Below the pieces are notes generated by a model, which saw nothing but the letters and a program-made list of their open reading frames with translations, did not search any database and had not been told where the DNA came from. 64,000 nucleotides of DNA, taken from assembly GCF_029227915.1 (NCBI RefSeq), contig NC_079878.1:31957501-32021500 (forward strand), read 5' to 3'. Every line of letters begins with the position of its first letter. The stretch's first letter is position 1. Source of the DNA: Hydractinia symbiolongicarpus (lineage: Eukaryota; Cnidaria; Hydrozoa; Anthoathecata; Hydractiniidae). Made by a program: the position numbers and the translations under genes. Shown piece by piece: positions 9,938 to 22,802 of the stretch.

Positions 9938-12900
9938 TTTAAAAAATCGTTTGGGAAATGAGTTTACTCCCTGGGTACTTTCTTTGATACTTTTGACTAT
10001 ACGGGCCGAGTCCAGGATTTACGGGAAATCGCAGGTTTCCGTTTGCCGGCGATTAAACTTCTTTTATTCAGCGTCTCATCAAAAATGAAAACACTTTTAA
10101 AAACTACAAGTCTCATGCGTTTTAGTGGTGAAAAAGTAATTTAAAAAATCGTTCGGGAAATGAGTTTACTCCCTGGGTACTTTCTTTGTATACATTCGAC
10201 TATACGGGCCAAGCCCGGGATTTACGGGAAATCGCGGGTTTTCGTTTTCCGGCGATTAAACATCTTTCATTAAGCGTCTCATCAAAAATGAAAACATTTT
10301 TGAAAACTACAAGTCTCATGCGTTTTAGTGGTGAAAAAAAAATATAAAAAATCGTTCGGGAAATGAGTTTACTCCCTGGGTACTTTCTTTGTGTACTTTT
10401 GACTATACGGGCCAAGCCCGGGATTTACGGGAAATCGCGGGTTTTCGTTTGCCGGCGATTAAACTTCTTTTATTCAGCGTCTGATCAAAAATGAAAACAT
10501 TTTTAAAAACTACAAGTCTTATGCGTTTTAGTGGTGAAAAAATAATTTAAAAAATCGTTCTGGAAATGCGTTTACTCCCTGGGTACTTTCTTTGTATACT
10601 TTTGACTATACGGGCCGAGTCCGGGATTTAGGGAAATCGCAGGTTTTCGTTTGCCGGCGATTAAACTGCTTTTATTCAGCGTCTCATCAAAAATGAAAAC
10701 ATTTTTAAAAACTACAAGTCTTATGCGTTTTAGTGGTGAAAAAATAATTTAAAAAATCGTTCTGGAAATGAGTTTACTCACAGGGTACTTTCTTTGTATA
10801 CATTCGACTATACGTGCCAAGCCCGGGATTTACGTGAAATCGCGGGTTTTCGTTTGCCAGCGATTAAACTTCTTTTATTCAGCGTTTCATCAAAAATGAA
10901 AACATTTTTGAAAACTACAAGTCTCATGCGTTTTAGTGGTGAAAAAATAATTTAAAAAATCGTTCGGGAAATGCGTTTACTCCCTGGGTACTTTCTTTGT
11001 ATACTTTTGACTATACGGGCCGAGTCCGGGATTTAGGGAAATTGCAGGTTTTCGTTTGCCGGCGATTAAACTGCTTTTATTCAGCGTCTCATCAAAAATG
11101 AAAACATTTTTAAAAACTACAAGTCTTATGCGTTTTAGTGGTGAAAAAATAATTTAAAAAATCGTTCTGGAAATGGGTTTACTCATTGGGTACTTTCTTT
11201 GTATACATTCGACTATACGTGCCAAGCCCGGGATTTACGGGAAATCGCGGGTTTTCGTTTGCCGGCGATTAAACTGCTTTTATTCCGCGTCTCATCAAAA
11301 ATGAAAACATTCTTGAAAACTACAAGTCTCATGCGTTTTAGTGGTGAAATAATAATTTAAAAAATCGTTTGGGAAATGAGTTTACTCCCTGGGTACTTTC
11401 TTTGATACTTTTGACTATACGGGCCGAGTCCAGGATTTACGGGAAATCGCAGGTTTCCGTTTGCCGGCGATTAAACTTCTTTTATTCAGCGTCTCATCAA
11501 AAATGAAAACACTTTTAAAAACTACAAGTCTCATGCGTTTTAGTGGTGAAAAAGTAATTTAAAAAATCGTTCGGGAAATGAGTTTACTCCCTGGGTACTT
11601 TCTTTGTATACATTCGACTATACGGGCCAAGCCCGGGATTTACGGGAAATCGCGGGTTTTCGTTTTCCGGCGATTAAACATCTTTCATTAAGCGTCTCAT
11701 CAAAAATGAAAACATTTTTGAAAACTACAAGTCTCATGCGTTTTAGTGGTGAAAAAATAATATAAAAAATCGTTCGGGAAATGAGTTTACTCCCTGGGTA
11801 CTTTCTTTGTGTACTTTTGACTATACGGGCCAAGCCCGGGATTTACGGGAAATCGCGGGTTTTCGTTTGCCGGCGATTAAACTTCTTTTATTCAGCGTCT
11901 GATCAAAAATGAAAACATTTTTAAAAACTACAAGTCTTATGCGTTTTAGTGGTGAAAAAATAATTTAAAAAATCGTTCTGGAAATGCGTTTACTCCCTGG
12001 GTACTTTCTTTGTATACTTTTGACTATACGGGCCGAGTCCGGGATTTAGGGAAATCGCAGGTTTTCGTTTGCCGGCGATTAAACTGCTTTTATTCAGCGT
12101 CTCATCAAAAATGAAAACATTTTTAAAAACTACAAGTCTTATGCGTTTTAGTGGTGAAAAAATAATTTAAAAAATCGTTCTGGAAATGAGTTTACTCACA
12201 GGGTACTTTCTTTGTATACATTCGACTATACGTGCCAAGCCCGGGATTTACGGGAAATCGCGGGTTTTCGTTTGCCGGCGATTAAACTGCTTTTATTCAG
12301 CATCTCATCAAAAATGAAAACATTCTTGAAAACTACAAGTCTCATGCGTTTTAGTGGTCAAATAATAATTTAAAAAATCGTTTGGGAAATGAGTTTACTC
12401 CCTGGGTACTTTCTTTGTATACTTTTGATATACGGGCCGAGTCCAGGATTTACGGGAAATCGCGGGTTTTCGTTTGCCGGCGATTAAACTGCTTTTATTC
12501 CGCGTCTCATCAAAAATGAAAACATTCTTGAAAACTACAAGTCTCATGCGTTTTAGTGGTGAAATAATAATTTAAAAAATCGTTTGGGAAATGAGTTTAC
12601 TCCCTGGGTACTTTCTTTGATACTTTTGACTATACGGGCCGAGTCCAGGATTTACGGGAAATCGCAGGTTTCCGTTTGCCTGCGATTAAACTTCTTTTAT
12701 TCAGCGTCTCATCAAAAATGAAAACACTTTTAAAAACTACAAGTCTCATGCGTTTTAGTGGTGAAAAAGTAATTTAAAAAATCGTTCGGGAAATGAGTTT
12801 ACTCCCTGGGTACTTTCTTTGTATACATTCGACTATACGGGCCAAGCCCGGGATTTACGGGAAATCGCGGGTTTTCGTTTTCCGGCGATTAAACATCTTT

Positions 12901-15408
12901 CATTAAGCGTCTCATCAAAAATGAAAACATTTTTGAAAACTACAAGTCTCATGCGTTTTAGTGGTGAAAAAATAATATAAAAAATCGTTCGGGAAATGAG
13001 TTTACTCCCTGGGTACTTTCTTTGTGTACTTTTGACTATACGGGCCAAGCCCGGGATTTACGGGAAATCGCGGGTTTTCGTTTGCCGGCGATTAAACTTC
13101 TTTTATTCAGCGTCTGATCAAAAATGAAAACATTTTTAAAAACTACAAGTCTTATGCGTTTTAGTGGTGAAAAAATAATTTAAAAAATCGTTCTGGAAAT
13201 GCGTTTACTCCCTGGGTACTTTCTTTGTATACTTTTGACTATACGGGCCGAGTCCGGGATTTAGGGAAATCGCAGGTTTTTGTTTGCCGGCGATTAAACT
13301 GCTTTTATTCAGCGTCTCATCAAAAATGAAAACATTTTTAAAAACTACAAGTCTTATGCGTTTTAGTGGTGAAAAAATAATTTAAAAAATCGTTCTGGAA
13401 ATGAGTTTACTCACAGGGTACTTTCTTTGTATACATTGGACTATACGTGCCAAGCCCGGGATTTACGGGAAATCGCGGGTTTTCGTTTGCCGGCGATTAA
13501 ACTGCTTTTATTCAGCATCTCATCAAAAATGAAAACATTCTTGAAAACTACAAGTCTCATGCGTTTTAGTGGTGAAATAATAATTTAAAAAATCGTTTGG
13601 GAAATGAGTTTACTCCCTGGGTACTTTCTTTGTATACTTTTGACTATACGGGCCGAGTCCAGGATTTACGGGAAATCGCAGGTTTCCGTTTGCCGTTGAT
13701 TAAACTTCTTTTTATCAGCGTCTCATCAAAAATGAAAACACTTTTAAAAACTACAAGTCTCATGCGTTTTAGTGGTGAAAAAGTAATTTAAAAAATCGTT
13801 CGGGAAATGAGTTTACTCCCTGGGTACTTTCTTTGTATACTTTTGACTATACGGGCCAAGCCCGGGATTTACGGGAAATCGCGGGTTTTCGTTTGCCGGC
13901 GATTAAACTTCTTTTATTCAGCGTCACATCAAAAATGAAAACATTCTTGAAAACTACAAGTCTCATGCGTTTTAGTGGTGAAATAATAATTTAAAAAATC
14001 GTTTGGGAAATGAGTTTACTCCCTGGGTACTTTCTTTGATACTTTTGACTATACGGGCCGAGTCCAGGATTTACGGGAAATCGCAGGTTTCCGTTTGCCT
14101 GCGATTAAACTTCTTTTATTCAGCGTCTCATCAAAAATGAAAACACTTTTAAAAACTACAAGTCTCATGCGGTTTAGTGGTGAAAAAGTAATTTAAAAAA
14201 TCGTTCGGGAAATGAGTTTACTCCCTGGGTACTTTCTTTGTATACATTCGACTATACGGGCCAAGCCCGGGATTTACGGGAAATCGCGGGTTTTCGTTTT
14301 CCGGCGATTAAACATCTTTCATTAAGCGTCTCATCAAAAATGAAAACATTTTTGAAAACTACAAGTCTCATGCGTTTTAGTGGTGAAAAAATAATATAAA
14401 AAATCGTTCGGGAAATGAGTTTACTCCCTGGGTACTTTCTTTGTGTACTTTTGACTATACGGGCCAAGCCCGGGATTTACGGGAAATCGCGGGTTTTCGT
14501 TTGCCGGCGATTAAACTTCTTTTATTCAGCGTCTGATCAAAAATGAAAACATTTTTAAAAACTACAAGTCTTATGCGTTTTAGTGGTGAAAAAATAATTT
14601 AAAAAATCGTTCTGGAAATGCGTTTACTCCCTGGGTACTTTCTTTGTATACTTTTGACTATACGGGCCGAGTCCGGGATTTAGGGAAATCGCAGGTTTTC
14701 GTTTGCTGGCGATTAAACTGCTTTTATTCAGCGTCTCATCAAAAATGAAAACATTTTTAAAAACTACAAGTCTTATGCGTTTTAGTGGTGAAAAAATAAT
14801 TTAAAAAATTGTTCTGGAAATGAGTTTACTCACAGGGTACTTTCTTTGTATACATTCGACTATACGTGCCAAGCCCGGGATTTACGGGAAATCGCGGGTT
14901 TTCGTTTGCCGGCGATTAAACTGCTTTTATTCAGCATCTCATCAAAAATGAAAACATTCTTGAAAACTACAAGTCTCATGCGTTTTAGTGGTGAAATAAT
15001 AATTTAAAAAATCGTTTGGGAAATGAGTTTACTCCCTGGGTACTTTCTTTGTATACTTTTGACTATACGGGCCGAGTCCAGGATTTACGGGAAATCGCAG
15101 GTTTCCGTTTGCCGTTGATTAAACTTCTTTTTATCAGCGTCTCATCAAAAATGAAAACACTTTTAAAAACTACAAGTCTCATGCGTTTTAGTGGTGAAAA
15201 AGTAATTTAAAAAATCGTTCGGGAAATGAGTTTACTCCCTGGGTACTTTCTTTGTATACTTTTGACTATACGGGCCAAGCTCGGGATTTACGGGAAATCG
15301 CGGGTTTTCGTTTGCCGGCGATTAAACTTCTTTTATTCAGCGTCACATCAAAAATGAAAACATTCTTGAAAACTACAAGTCTCATGCGTTTTAGTGGTGA
15401 AATAATAA
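9938..15408 (+). repeat. Heptamer/hexamer HOR, 1215-1419 bp, four units
   Basis: Units begin at the TTTGATAC-bearing monomer: 9938-11355 (1418), 11356-12570 (1215), 12571-13989 (1419) and 13990-15408 (1419). Each contains a CATCTTTCATTAAGC unit, a TTTGTGTAC head and a CTGATCAAAAATG unit in the same order. The 1215-bp unit has six monomers and ends in a chimera. Units 3 and 4 share CCGTTGATTAAAC, TTTTTATCAGC and CGTCACATC, which units 1 and 2 lack. Confidence 0.87.
12369..12570 (+). repeat. Chimeric monomer closing the hexamer unit
   Basis: The left part carries GAGTCCAGG and a one-base deletion (TTTTGATATACGGG). The right part switches to GCGGGTTTTCG with CTGCTTTTATTCCGCG and ACATTCTTG, markers of a different monomer in this HOR. 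A crossover here explains the loss of one monomer (1215 bp instead of about 1418). Confidence 0.7.
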
Positions 15409-18400
15409 TTAAAAAAATCGTTTGGGAAATGAGTTTACTCCCTGGGTACTTTCTTTGTATACTTTTGACTATACGGGCCGAGTCCGGGATTTACGGGAAA
15501 TCGCGGATTTTCGTTTGCCGGCGATTAAACTTATTTTATTCAGCGTCCCATCAAATATGAAATAATTTTTGAAAACTACAAGTCTCATACGTTTAGTGGT
15601 AAAAAAATAATATCGAAAATCGAGAAATGAGTTTACTCCCTGGGTACTTTCTTTGTATACTTTTGACTATACGGGCCAAGCCCGGGATTTACGGGAAATC
15701 GCGGGTTTTCGTTTGCCGGCGATTAAACTTCTTTTATTCAGCGTCTCATCAAAAATGAAAACATTTTTAAAAACTACAAGTCTCATGCGTTTTAGTGGTG
15801 AAAAAGTAATTTAAAAAATCGTTCGGGAAATGAGTTTACTCCCTTGGTACTTTCTTTGTATACTTTTGACTATACGGGCCAAGCCCGGGATTTACGGGAA
15901 ATCGCGGGTTTTCGTTTGCCGGAGATTAAACTTCTTTTATTCAGCGTCTCATCAAAAATGAAAACATTTTTGAAAACTACAAGTCTCATGCGTTTTAGTG
16001 GTGAAAAAATAATTTAAAAAATCGTTCGGGAAATGAGTTAACTCCCTGGGTACTTTCTTTGTATACTTTTGACTATACGGGCCAAGCCGGGATTTACGGG
16101 AAATCGCGGGTTTTCGTTTGCCGGCGATTAAACTTCTTTTATTCAGCGTCTCATCAAAAATGAAAACATTTTTAAAAACTACAAGTCTTATGCGTTTTAG
16201 TGGTGAAAAAATAATTTAAAAAATCGTTCTGGAAATGAGTTTACTCCCTGGGTACTTTCTTTGTATACTTTTGACTATACGGGCCGAGTCCGGGATTTAC
16301 GGGAAATCGCGGGTTTTCGTTTGCCGGCGATTAAACTTCTTTTATTCAGCGTCTCATCAAAAATGAAAACATTTTTAAAAACTACAAGTCTTATGCGTTT
16401 TAGTGGTGAAAAAATAATTTAAAAAATCGTTCTGGAAATGAGTTTACTCCCTGGGTACTTTCTTTGTATACTTTTGACTATACGGGCCGAGTCCGGGATT
16501 TACGGCAAATCGCGGATTTTCGTTTGCCGGCGATTAAACTTCTTATATTCAGCGTCCCATCAAATATGAAAATATTTTTAAAAACTACAAGTCTCATGCC
16601 TTTAGTGGTAAAAATATAATACAAAAAAACGTTCGGGAAATGAGTTTACTCCCTGGGTACTTTCTTTGTATACTTTTGACTAAACGGGCCAAGCCCGGGA
16701 TTTACGGGAAATCGCGGGTTTTCGTTTGCCGGCGATTAAACTTCTTTTATACAGCGTCTCATCAAAAATGAAAACATTTTTAAAAACTACAAGTCTTATG
16801 CGTTTTAGTGGTGAAAAAATAATTTAAAAAATCGTTCTGGAAATGCGTTTACTCCCTGGGTACTTTCTTTGTATACTTTTGACTATACGGGCCGAGTCTG
16901 GGATTTAGGGAAATCGCAGGTTTTCGTTTGCCGGCGATTAAACTGCTTTTATTCAGCGTCTCATCAAAAATGAAAACGTTTTTAAAAACTACAAGTCTCA
17001 TGCGTTTTAGTGGTGAAAAAATAATTTAAAAAATCGTTCGGGAAATGAGTTAACTCCCTGGGTACTTTCTTTGTATACTTTTGACTATACGGGCCAAGCC
17101 GGGATTTACGGGAAATCGCGGGTTTTTGTTTGCCGGCGATTAAACTTCTTTTATACAGCGTCTCATCAAAAATGAAAACATTTTTAAAAACTACAAGTCT
17201 TATGCGTTTTAGTGGTGAAAAAATAATTTAAAAAATCGTTCTGGAAATGAGTTTACTCCCTGGGTACTTTCTTTGTATACTTTTGACTATACGGGCCGAG
17301 TCCGGGATTTACGGCAAATCGCGGATTTTCGTTTGCCGGCGATTAAACTTCTTATATTCAGCGTCCCATCAAATATGAAAATATTTTTAAAAACTACAAG
17401 TCTCATGCCTTTAGTGGTAAAAATATAATACAAAAAAACGTTCGGGAAATGAGTTTACTCCCTGGGTACTTTCTTTGTATACTTTTGACTAAACGGGCCA
17501 AGCCCGGGATTTACGGGAAATCGCGGGTTTTCGTTTGCCGGCGACTAAACTTCTTTTACTCAGCGTCTCATCAAAAATGAAAACATTTTTCAAAACTACA
17601 AGTCTTATGCGTTTTAGTGGTGAAAAAATAATTTAAAAAATCGCTCTGGAAATGAGTTTACTCCCTGGGTACTTTTTTTGTATACTTTTGACTATACGGG
17701 CCGAGTCCGGGATTTGGGAAAATCGCAGGTTTTCGTTTGCCGGCGATTAAACTTCTTTTATACAGCGTCTCATCAAAAATGAAAACATTTTTAAAAACTA
17801 CAAGTCTTATGCGTTTTAGTGGTGAAAAAATAATTTAAAAAATCGTTCTGGAAATGCGTTTACTCCCTGGGTACTTTCTTTGTATACTTTTGACTATACG
17901 GGCCGAGTCCGGGATTTAGTGAAATTGCAGGTTTTCGTTTGCCGGCGATTAAACTGCTTTTATTCAGCGTCTCATCAAAAATGAAAACATTTTTAAAAAC
18001 TACAAGTCTTATGCGTTTTAGTGGTGAAAAAATAATTTAAAAAATCGTTCGGGAAATGCGTTTACTCCTTGGGTACTTTCTTTGTATACTTTTGACTATA
18101 CGGGCCGAGTCCGGGATTTAGGGAAATTGCAGGTTTTCGTTTGCCGGCGATTAAACTGCTTTTATTCAGCGTCTCATCAAAAATGAAAACATTTTTAAAA
18201 ACTACAAGTCTTATGCGTTTTAGTGGTGAAAAAATAATTTAAAAAATCGTTCTGGAAATGGGTTTACTCACAGGGTACTTTCTTTGTATACATTCGACTA
18301 TACGTGCCAAGCCCGGGATTTACGGGAAATCGCGGGTTTTCGTTTGCCGGCGATTAAACTGCTTTTATTCCGCGTCTCATCAAAAATGAAAACATTCTTG

Positions 18401-18440
18401 AAAACTACAAGTCTCATGCGTTTTAGTGGTGAAATAATAA
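15409..18440 (+). repeat. Mixed block introducing the CAAATATG class
   Basis: About 15 monomers. New markers appear here: GCGGATTTTCG, CGTCCCATCAAATATG, ATGCCTTTAGTGG with tail GTAAAAATATAATAC, the head AAAAAAACGTTCGGG and GACTAAACGGG. The CAAATATG unit recurs at 16561 and 17370 (809 bp, four monomers). A shortened boundary, ATATCGAAAATCGAGAAATG, lies at about 15610-15630. From about 17840 to 18440 monomers return to the 9.3-kb type. Confidence 0.85.
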
Positions 18441-19859
18441 TTTAAAAAATCGTTTGGGAAATGAGTTTACTCCCTGGGTACTTTCTTTGATACTTTTGAC
18501 TATACGGGCCGAGTCCAGGATTTACGGGAAATCGCAGGTTTCCGTTTGCCGGCGATTAAACTTCTTTTATTCAGCGTCTCATCAAAAATGAAAACACTTT
18601 TAAAAACTACAAGTCTCATGCGTTTTAGTGGTGAAAAAGTAATTTAAAAAATCGTTCGGGAAATGAGTTTACTCCCTGGGTACTTTCTTTGTATACATTC
18701 GACTATACGGGCCAAGCCCGGGATTTACGGGAAATCGCGGGTTTTCGTTTTCCGGCGATTAAACATCTTTCATTAAGCGTCTCATCAAAAATGAAAACAT
18801 TTTTGAAAACTACAAGTCTCATGCGTTTTAGTGGTGAAAAAATACTATAAAAAATCGTTCGGGAAATGAGTTTACTCCCTGGGTACTTTCTTTGTGTACT
18901 TTTGACTATACGGGCCAAGCCCGGGATTTACGGGAAATCGCGGGTTTTCGTTTGCCGGCGATTAAACTTCTTTTATTCAGCGTCTGATCAAAAATGAAAA
19001 CATTTTTAAAAACTACAAGTCTTATGCGTTTTAGTGGTGAAAAAATAATTTAAAAAATCGTTCTGGAAATGCGTTTACTCCCTGGGTACTTTCTTTGTAT
19101 ACTTTTGACTATACGGGCGGAGTCCGGGATTTAGGGAAATCGCTGGTTTTCGTTTGCCGGCGATTAAACTGCTTTTATTCAGCGTCTCATCAAAAATGAA
19201 AACATTTTTAAAAACTACAAGTCTTATGCGTTTTAGTGGTGAAAAAATAATTTAAAAAATCGTTCTGGAAATGAGTTTACTCACAGGGTACTTTCTTTGT
19301 ATACATTCGACTATACGTGCCAAGCCCGGGATTTACGGGAAATCGCGGGTTTTCGTTTGCCGGCGATTAAACTGCTTTTATTCAGCATCTCATCAAAAAT
19401 GAAAACATTCTTGAAAACTACAAGTCTCATGCGTTTTAGTGGTGAAATAATAATTTAAAAAATCGTTTGGGAAATGAGTTTACTCCCTGGGTACTTTCTT
19501 TGTATACTTTTGACTATACGGGCCGAGTCCAGGATTTACGGGAAATCGCAGGTTTCCGTTTGCCGTTGATTAAACTTCTTTTTATCAGCGTCTCATCAAA
19601 AATGAAAACACTTTTAAAAACTACAAGTCTCATGCGTTTTAGTGGTGAAAAAGTAATTCAAAAAATCGTTCGGGAAATGAGTTTACTCCCTGGGTACTTT
19701 CTTTGTATACTTTTGACTATACGGGCCAAGCCCGGGATTTACGGGAAATCGCGGGTTTTCGTTTGCCGGCGATTAAACTTCTTTTATTCAGCGTCACATC
19801 AAAAATGAAAACATTTTTGAAAACTACAAGTCTCATGCGTTTTAGTGGTGAAAAAGTAA
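18441..19859 (+). repeat. Distant copy of the 13990-15408 heptamer unit
   Basis: Matches 13990-15408 at an offset of 4451 bp (22 monomers), including TTTGATAC, CATCTTTCATTAAGC, TTTGTGTAC, CCGTTGATTAAAC and CGTCACATC. Similarity is lost in the last ~50 bp, where the tail is GAAAAAGTAA rather than GAAATAATAA. About 3 kb of other classes separates the two copies. Confidence 0.85.
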
Positions 19860-20440
19860 TTTAAAAAATCGTTCGGGAAATGAGTTTACTCCCTGGGTAC
19901 TTTCTTTGTATACTTTTGACTATACGGGCCAAGCCCGGGATTTACGGGAAATCGCGGGTTTTCGTTTGCCGGCGATTAAACTTCTTTTATTCAGCGTCTC
20001 ATCAAAAATGAAAACATTTTTGAAAACTACAAGTCTCATGCGTTTTAGTGGTGAAAAAATAATTTAAAAAATCGTTCTGGAAATGAGTTTACTCCCTGGG
20101 TACCTTCTTTGTATACTTTTGACTATACGGGCCGAGTCCGGGATTTAGGGAAATCGCAGGTTTTCGTTTGCCGGCGATTAAACTGCTTTTTTTCAGCGTC
20201 TCATCAAAAATGGAAACATTTTTGAAAACTACAAGTCTCATGACTTGTAGTTTAAAAATGAGTTTACTCCCTGGGTACTTTCTTTGTATACTTTTGAATA
20301 TACGGGCCAAGCCGGGATTTACGGGAAATCGCGGGTTTTCCTTTGCCGGCGATTAAACTGCTTTTATTCAGCGTCTCATAAAGAATGAAAACATTCTTGA
20401 AAACTACAAGTCTCATGCGTTTTAGTGGTGAAATAATATT
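19860..20440 (+). repeat. Three monomers, one disrupted by a foldback
   Basis: These monomers add about 581 bp between the two copies of the block beginning at 15409 and 20441 (offset 5032 rather than 4451). The middle one is shortened and carries the inverted duplication at 20226-20253. The third has CTCATAAAGAATG and a tail AATAATATTTAAAAAAAATCG not seen elsewhere. Confidence 0.8.
20226..20253. repeat. 12-bp foldback inverted repeat inside a monomer
   Basis: AAACTACAAGTC (20226-20237), TCAT, then GACTTGTAGTTT (20242-20253), a perfect 12-bp inverted repeat with a 4-base loop. Ordinary monomers have only the left arm, followed by TCATGCGTTTTAG. Here the reverse complement of the left arm replaces the monomer tail and the head of the next unit, and normal sequence resumes at AAATGAGTTTACTCC. 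Confidence 0.85.
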
Positions 20441-21239
20441 TAAAAAAAATCGTTTGGGAAATGAGTTTACTCCCTGGGTACTTTCTTTGTATACTTTTGA
20501 CTATACGGGCCGAGTCCGGGATTTACGGGAAATCGCGGATTTTCGTTTGCCGGCGATTAAACTTATTTTATTCAGCGTCCCATCAAATATGAAATAATTT
20601 TTGAAAACTACAAGTCTCATACGTTTAGTGGTAAAAAAATAATATCGAAAATCGAGAAATGAGTTTACTCCCTGGGTACTTTCTTTGTATACTTTTGACT
20701 ATACGGGCCAAGCCCGGGATTTACGGGAAATCGCGGGTTTTCGTTTGCCGGCGATTAAACTTCTTTTATTCAGCGTCTCATCAAAAATGAAAACATTTTT
20801 AAAAACTACAAGTCTCATGCGTTTTAGTGGTGAAAAAGTAATTTAAAAAATCGTTCGGGAAATGAGTTTACTCCCTTGGTACTTTCTTTGTATACTTTTG
20901 ACTATATGGGCCAAGCCCGGGATTTACGGGAAATCGCGGGTTTTCGTTTGCCGGAGATTAAACTTCTTTTATTCAGCGTCTCATCAAAAATGAAAACATT
21001 TTTGAAAACTACAAGTCTCATGCGTTTTAGTGGTGAAAAAATAATTTAAAAAATCGTTCGGGAAATGAGTTAACTCCCTGGGTACTTTCTTTGTATACTT
21101 TTGACTATACGGGCCAAGCCGGGATTTACGGGAAATCGCGGGTTTTCGTTTGCCGGCGATTAAACTTCTTTTATTCAGCGTCTCATCAAAAATGAAAACA
21201 TTTTTAAAAACTACAAGTCTTATGCGTTTTAGTGGTGAA
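20441..21239 (+). repeat. Copy of block 15409-16210 (offset 5032)
   Basis: Repeats the order seen from 15409, including GCGGATTTTCG with TTATTTTATTC, ATGAAATAATTTTTG, CATACGTTTAGTGG, the shortened boundary ATATCGAAAATCGAG (near 20643, against 15611), CTCCCTTGG, and the AAATGAGTTAACTCC head. This shared, odd boundary is good evidence of block duplication. Confidence 0.85.
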
Positions 21240-22802
21240 AAAATAATACAAAAAAACGTTCGGGAAATGAGTTTACTCCCTGGGTACTTTCTTTGTATAC
21301 TTTTGACTAAACGGGCCAAGCCCGGGATTTACGGGAAATCGCGGGTTTTCGTTTGCCGGCGATTAAACTTCTTTTATACAGCGTCTCATCAAAAATGAAA
21401 ACATTTTTAAAAACTACAAGTCTTATGCGTTTTAGTGGTGAAGAAATAATTTAAAAAATCGTTCTGGAAATGCGTTTACTCCCTGGGTACTTTCTTTGTA
21501 TACTTTTGACTATACGGGCCGAGTCTGGGATTTAGGGAAATCGCAGGTTTTCGTTTGCCGGCGATTAAACTGCTTTTATTCAGCGTCTCATCAAAAATGA
21601 AAACGTTTTTAAAAACTACAAGTCTCATGCGTTTTAGTGGTGAAAAAAAAATTTAAAAAATCGTTCGGGAAATGAGTTAACTCCCTGGGTACTTTCTTTG
21701 TATACTTTTGACTATACGGGCCAAGCCGGGATTTACGGGAAATCGCGGGTTTTCGTTTGCCGGCGATTAAACTTCTTTTATTCAGCGTCTCATCAAAAAT
21801 GAAAACATTTTTAAAAACTACAAGTCTCATGCCTTTAGTGGTAAAAATTTAATACAAAAAAACGTTCGGGAAATGAGTTTACTCCCTGGGTACTTTCTTT
21901 GTATACTTTTGACTAAACGGGCTAAGCCCGGGATTTACGGGAAATCGCGGGTTTTCGTTTGCCGGCGATTAAACTTCTTTTATTCAGCGTCTCATCAAAA
22001 ATGAAAACATTTTTAAAAACTACAAGTCTTATGCGTTTTAGTGGTGAAAAAATAATTTAAAAAATCGCTCTGGAAATGCGTTTACTCCCTGGGTACTTTT
22101 TTTGTATACTTTTGACTATACGGGCCGAGTCCGGGATTTAGGAAAATCGCAGGTTTTCGTTTGCCGGCGATTAAACTTCTTTTATACAGCGTCTCATCAA
22201 AAATGAAAACATTTTTAAAAACTACAAGTCTTATGCGTTTTAGTGGTGAAAAAATAATACAAAAAAACGTTCGGGAAATGAGTTTACTCCCTGGGTACTT
22301 TCTTTGTATACTTTTGACTAAACGGGCCAAGCCCGGGATTTACGGGAAATCGCGGGTTTTCGTTTGCCGGCGATTAAACTTCTTTTATACAGCGTCTCAT
22401 CAAAAATGAAAACATTTTTAAAAACTACAAGTCTTATGCGTTTTAGTGGTGAAGAAATAATTTAAAAAATCGTTCTGGAAATGCGTTTACTCCTTGGGTA
22501 CTTTCTTTGTATACTTTTGACTATACGGGCCGAGTCTGGGATTTAGGGAAATCGCAGGTTTTCGTTTGCCGGCGATTAAACTGCTTTTATTCAGCGTCTC
22601 ATCAAAAATGAAAACGTTTTTAAAAACTACAAGTCTCATGCGTTTTAGTGGTGAAAAAAAAATTTAAAAAATCGTTCGGGAAATGAGTTAACTCCCTGGG
22701 TACTTTCTTTGTATACTTTTGACTATACGGGCCAAGCCGGGATTTACGGGAAATCGCGGGTTTTCGTTTGCCGGCGATTAAACTTCTTTTATTCAGCGTC
22801 TC
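21240..22802 (+). repeat. Pentamer HOR, 1011 bp, one and a half copies
   Basis: 21240-22250 and 22251-22802 match at an offset of 1011 bp. Shared markers are AATAATACAAAAAAACG, GACTAAACGGG, TTTATACAGCG, GTGAAGAAATAA, GAGTCTGGG, AAAACGTTTTTAAAAAC and the GAGTTAACTCC head. Similarity ends near 22803, where one copy has CACCAAAAATG and the other continues to ATGCCTTTAGTGG. Confidence 0.78.
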
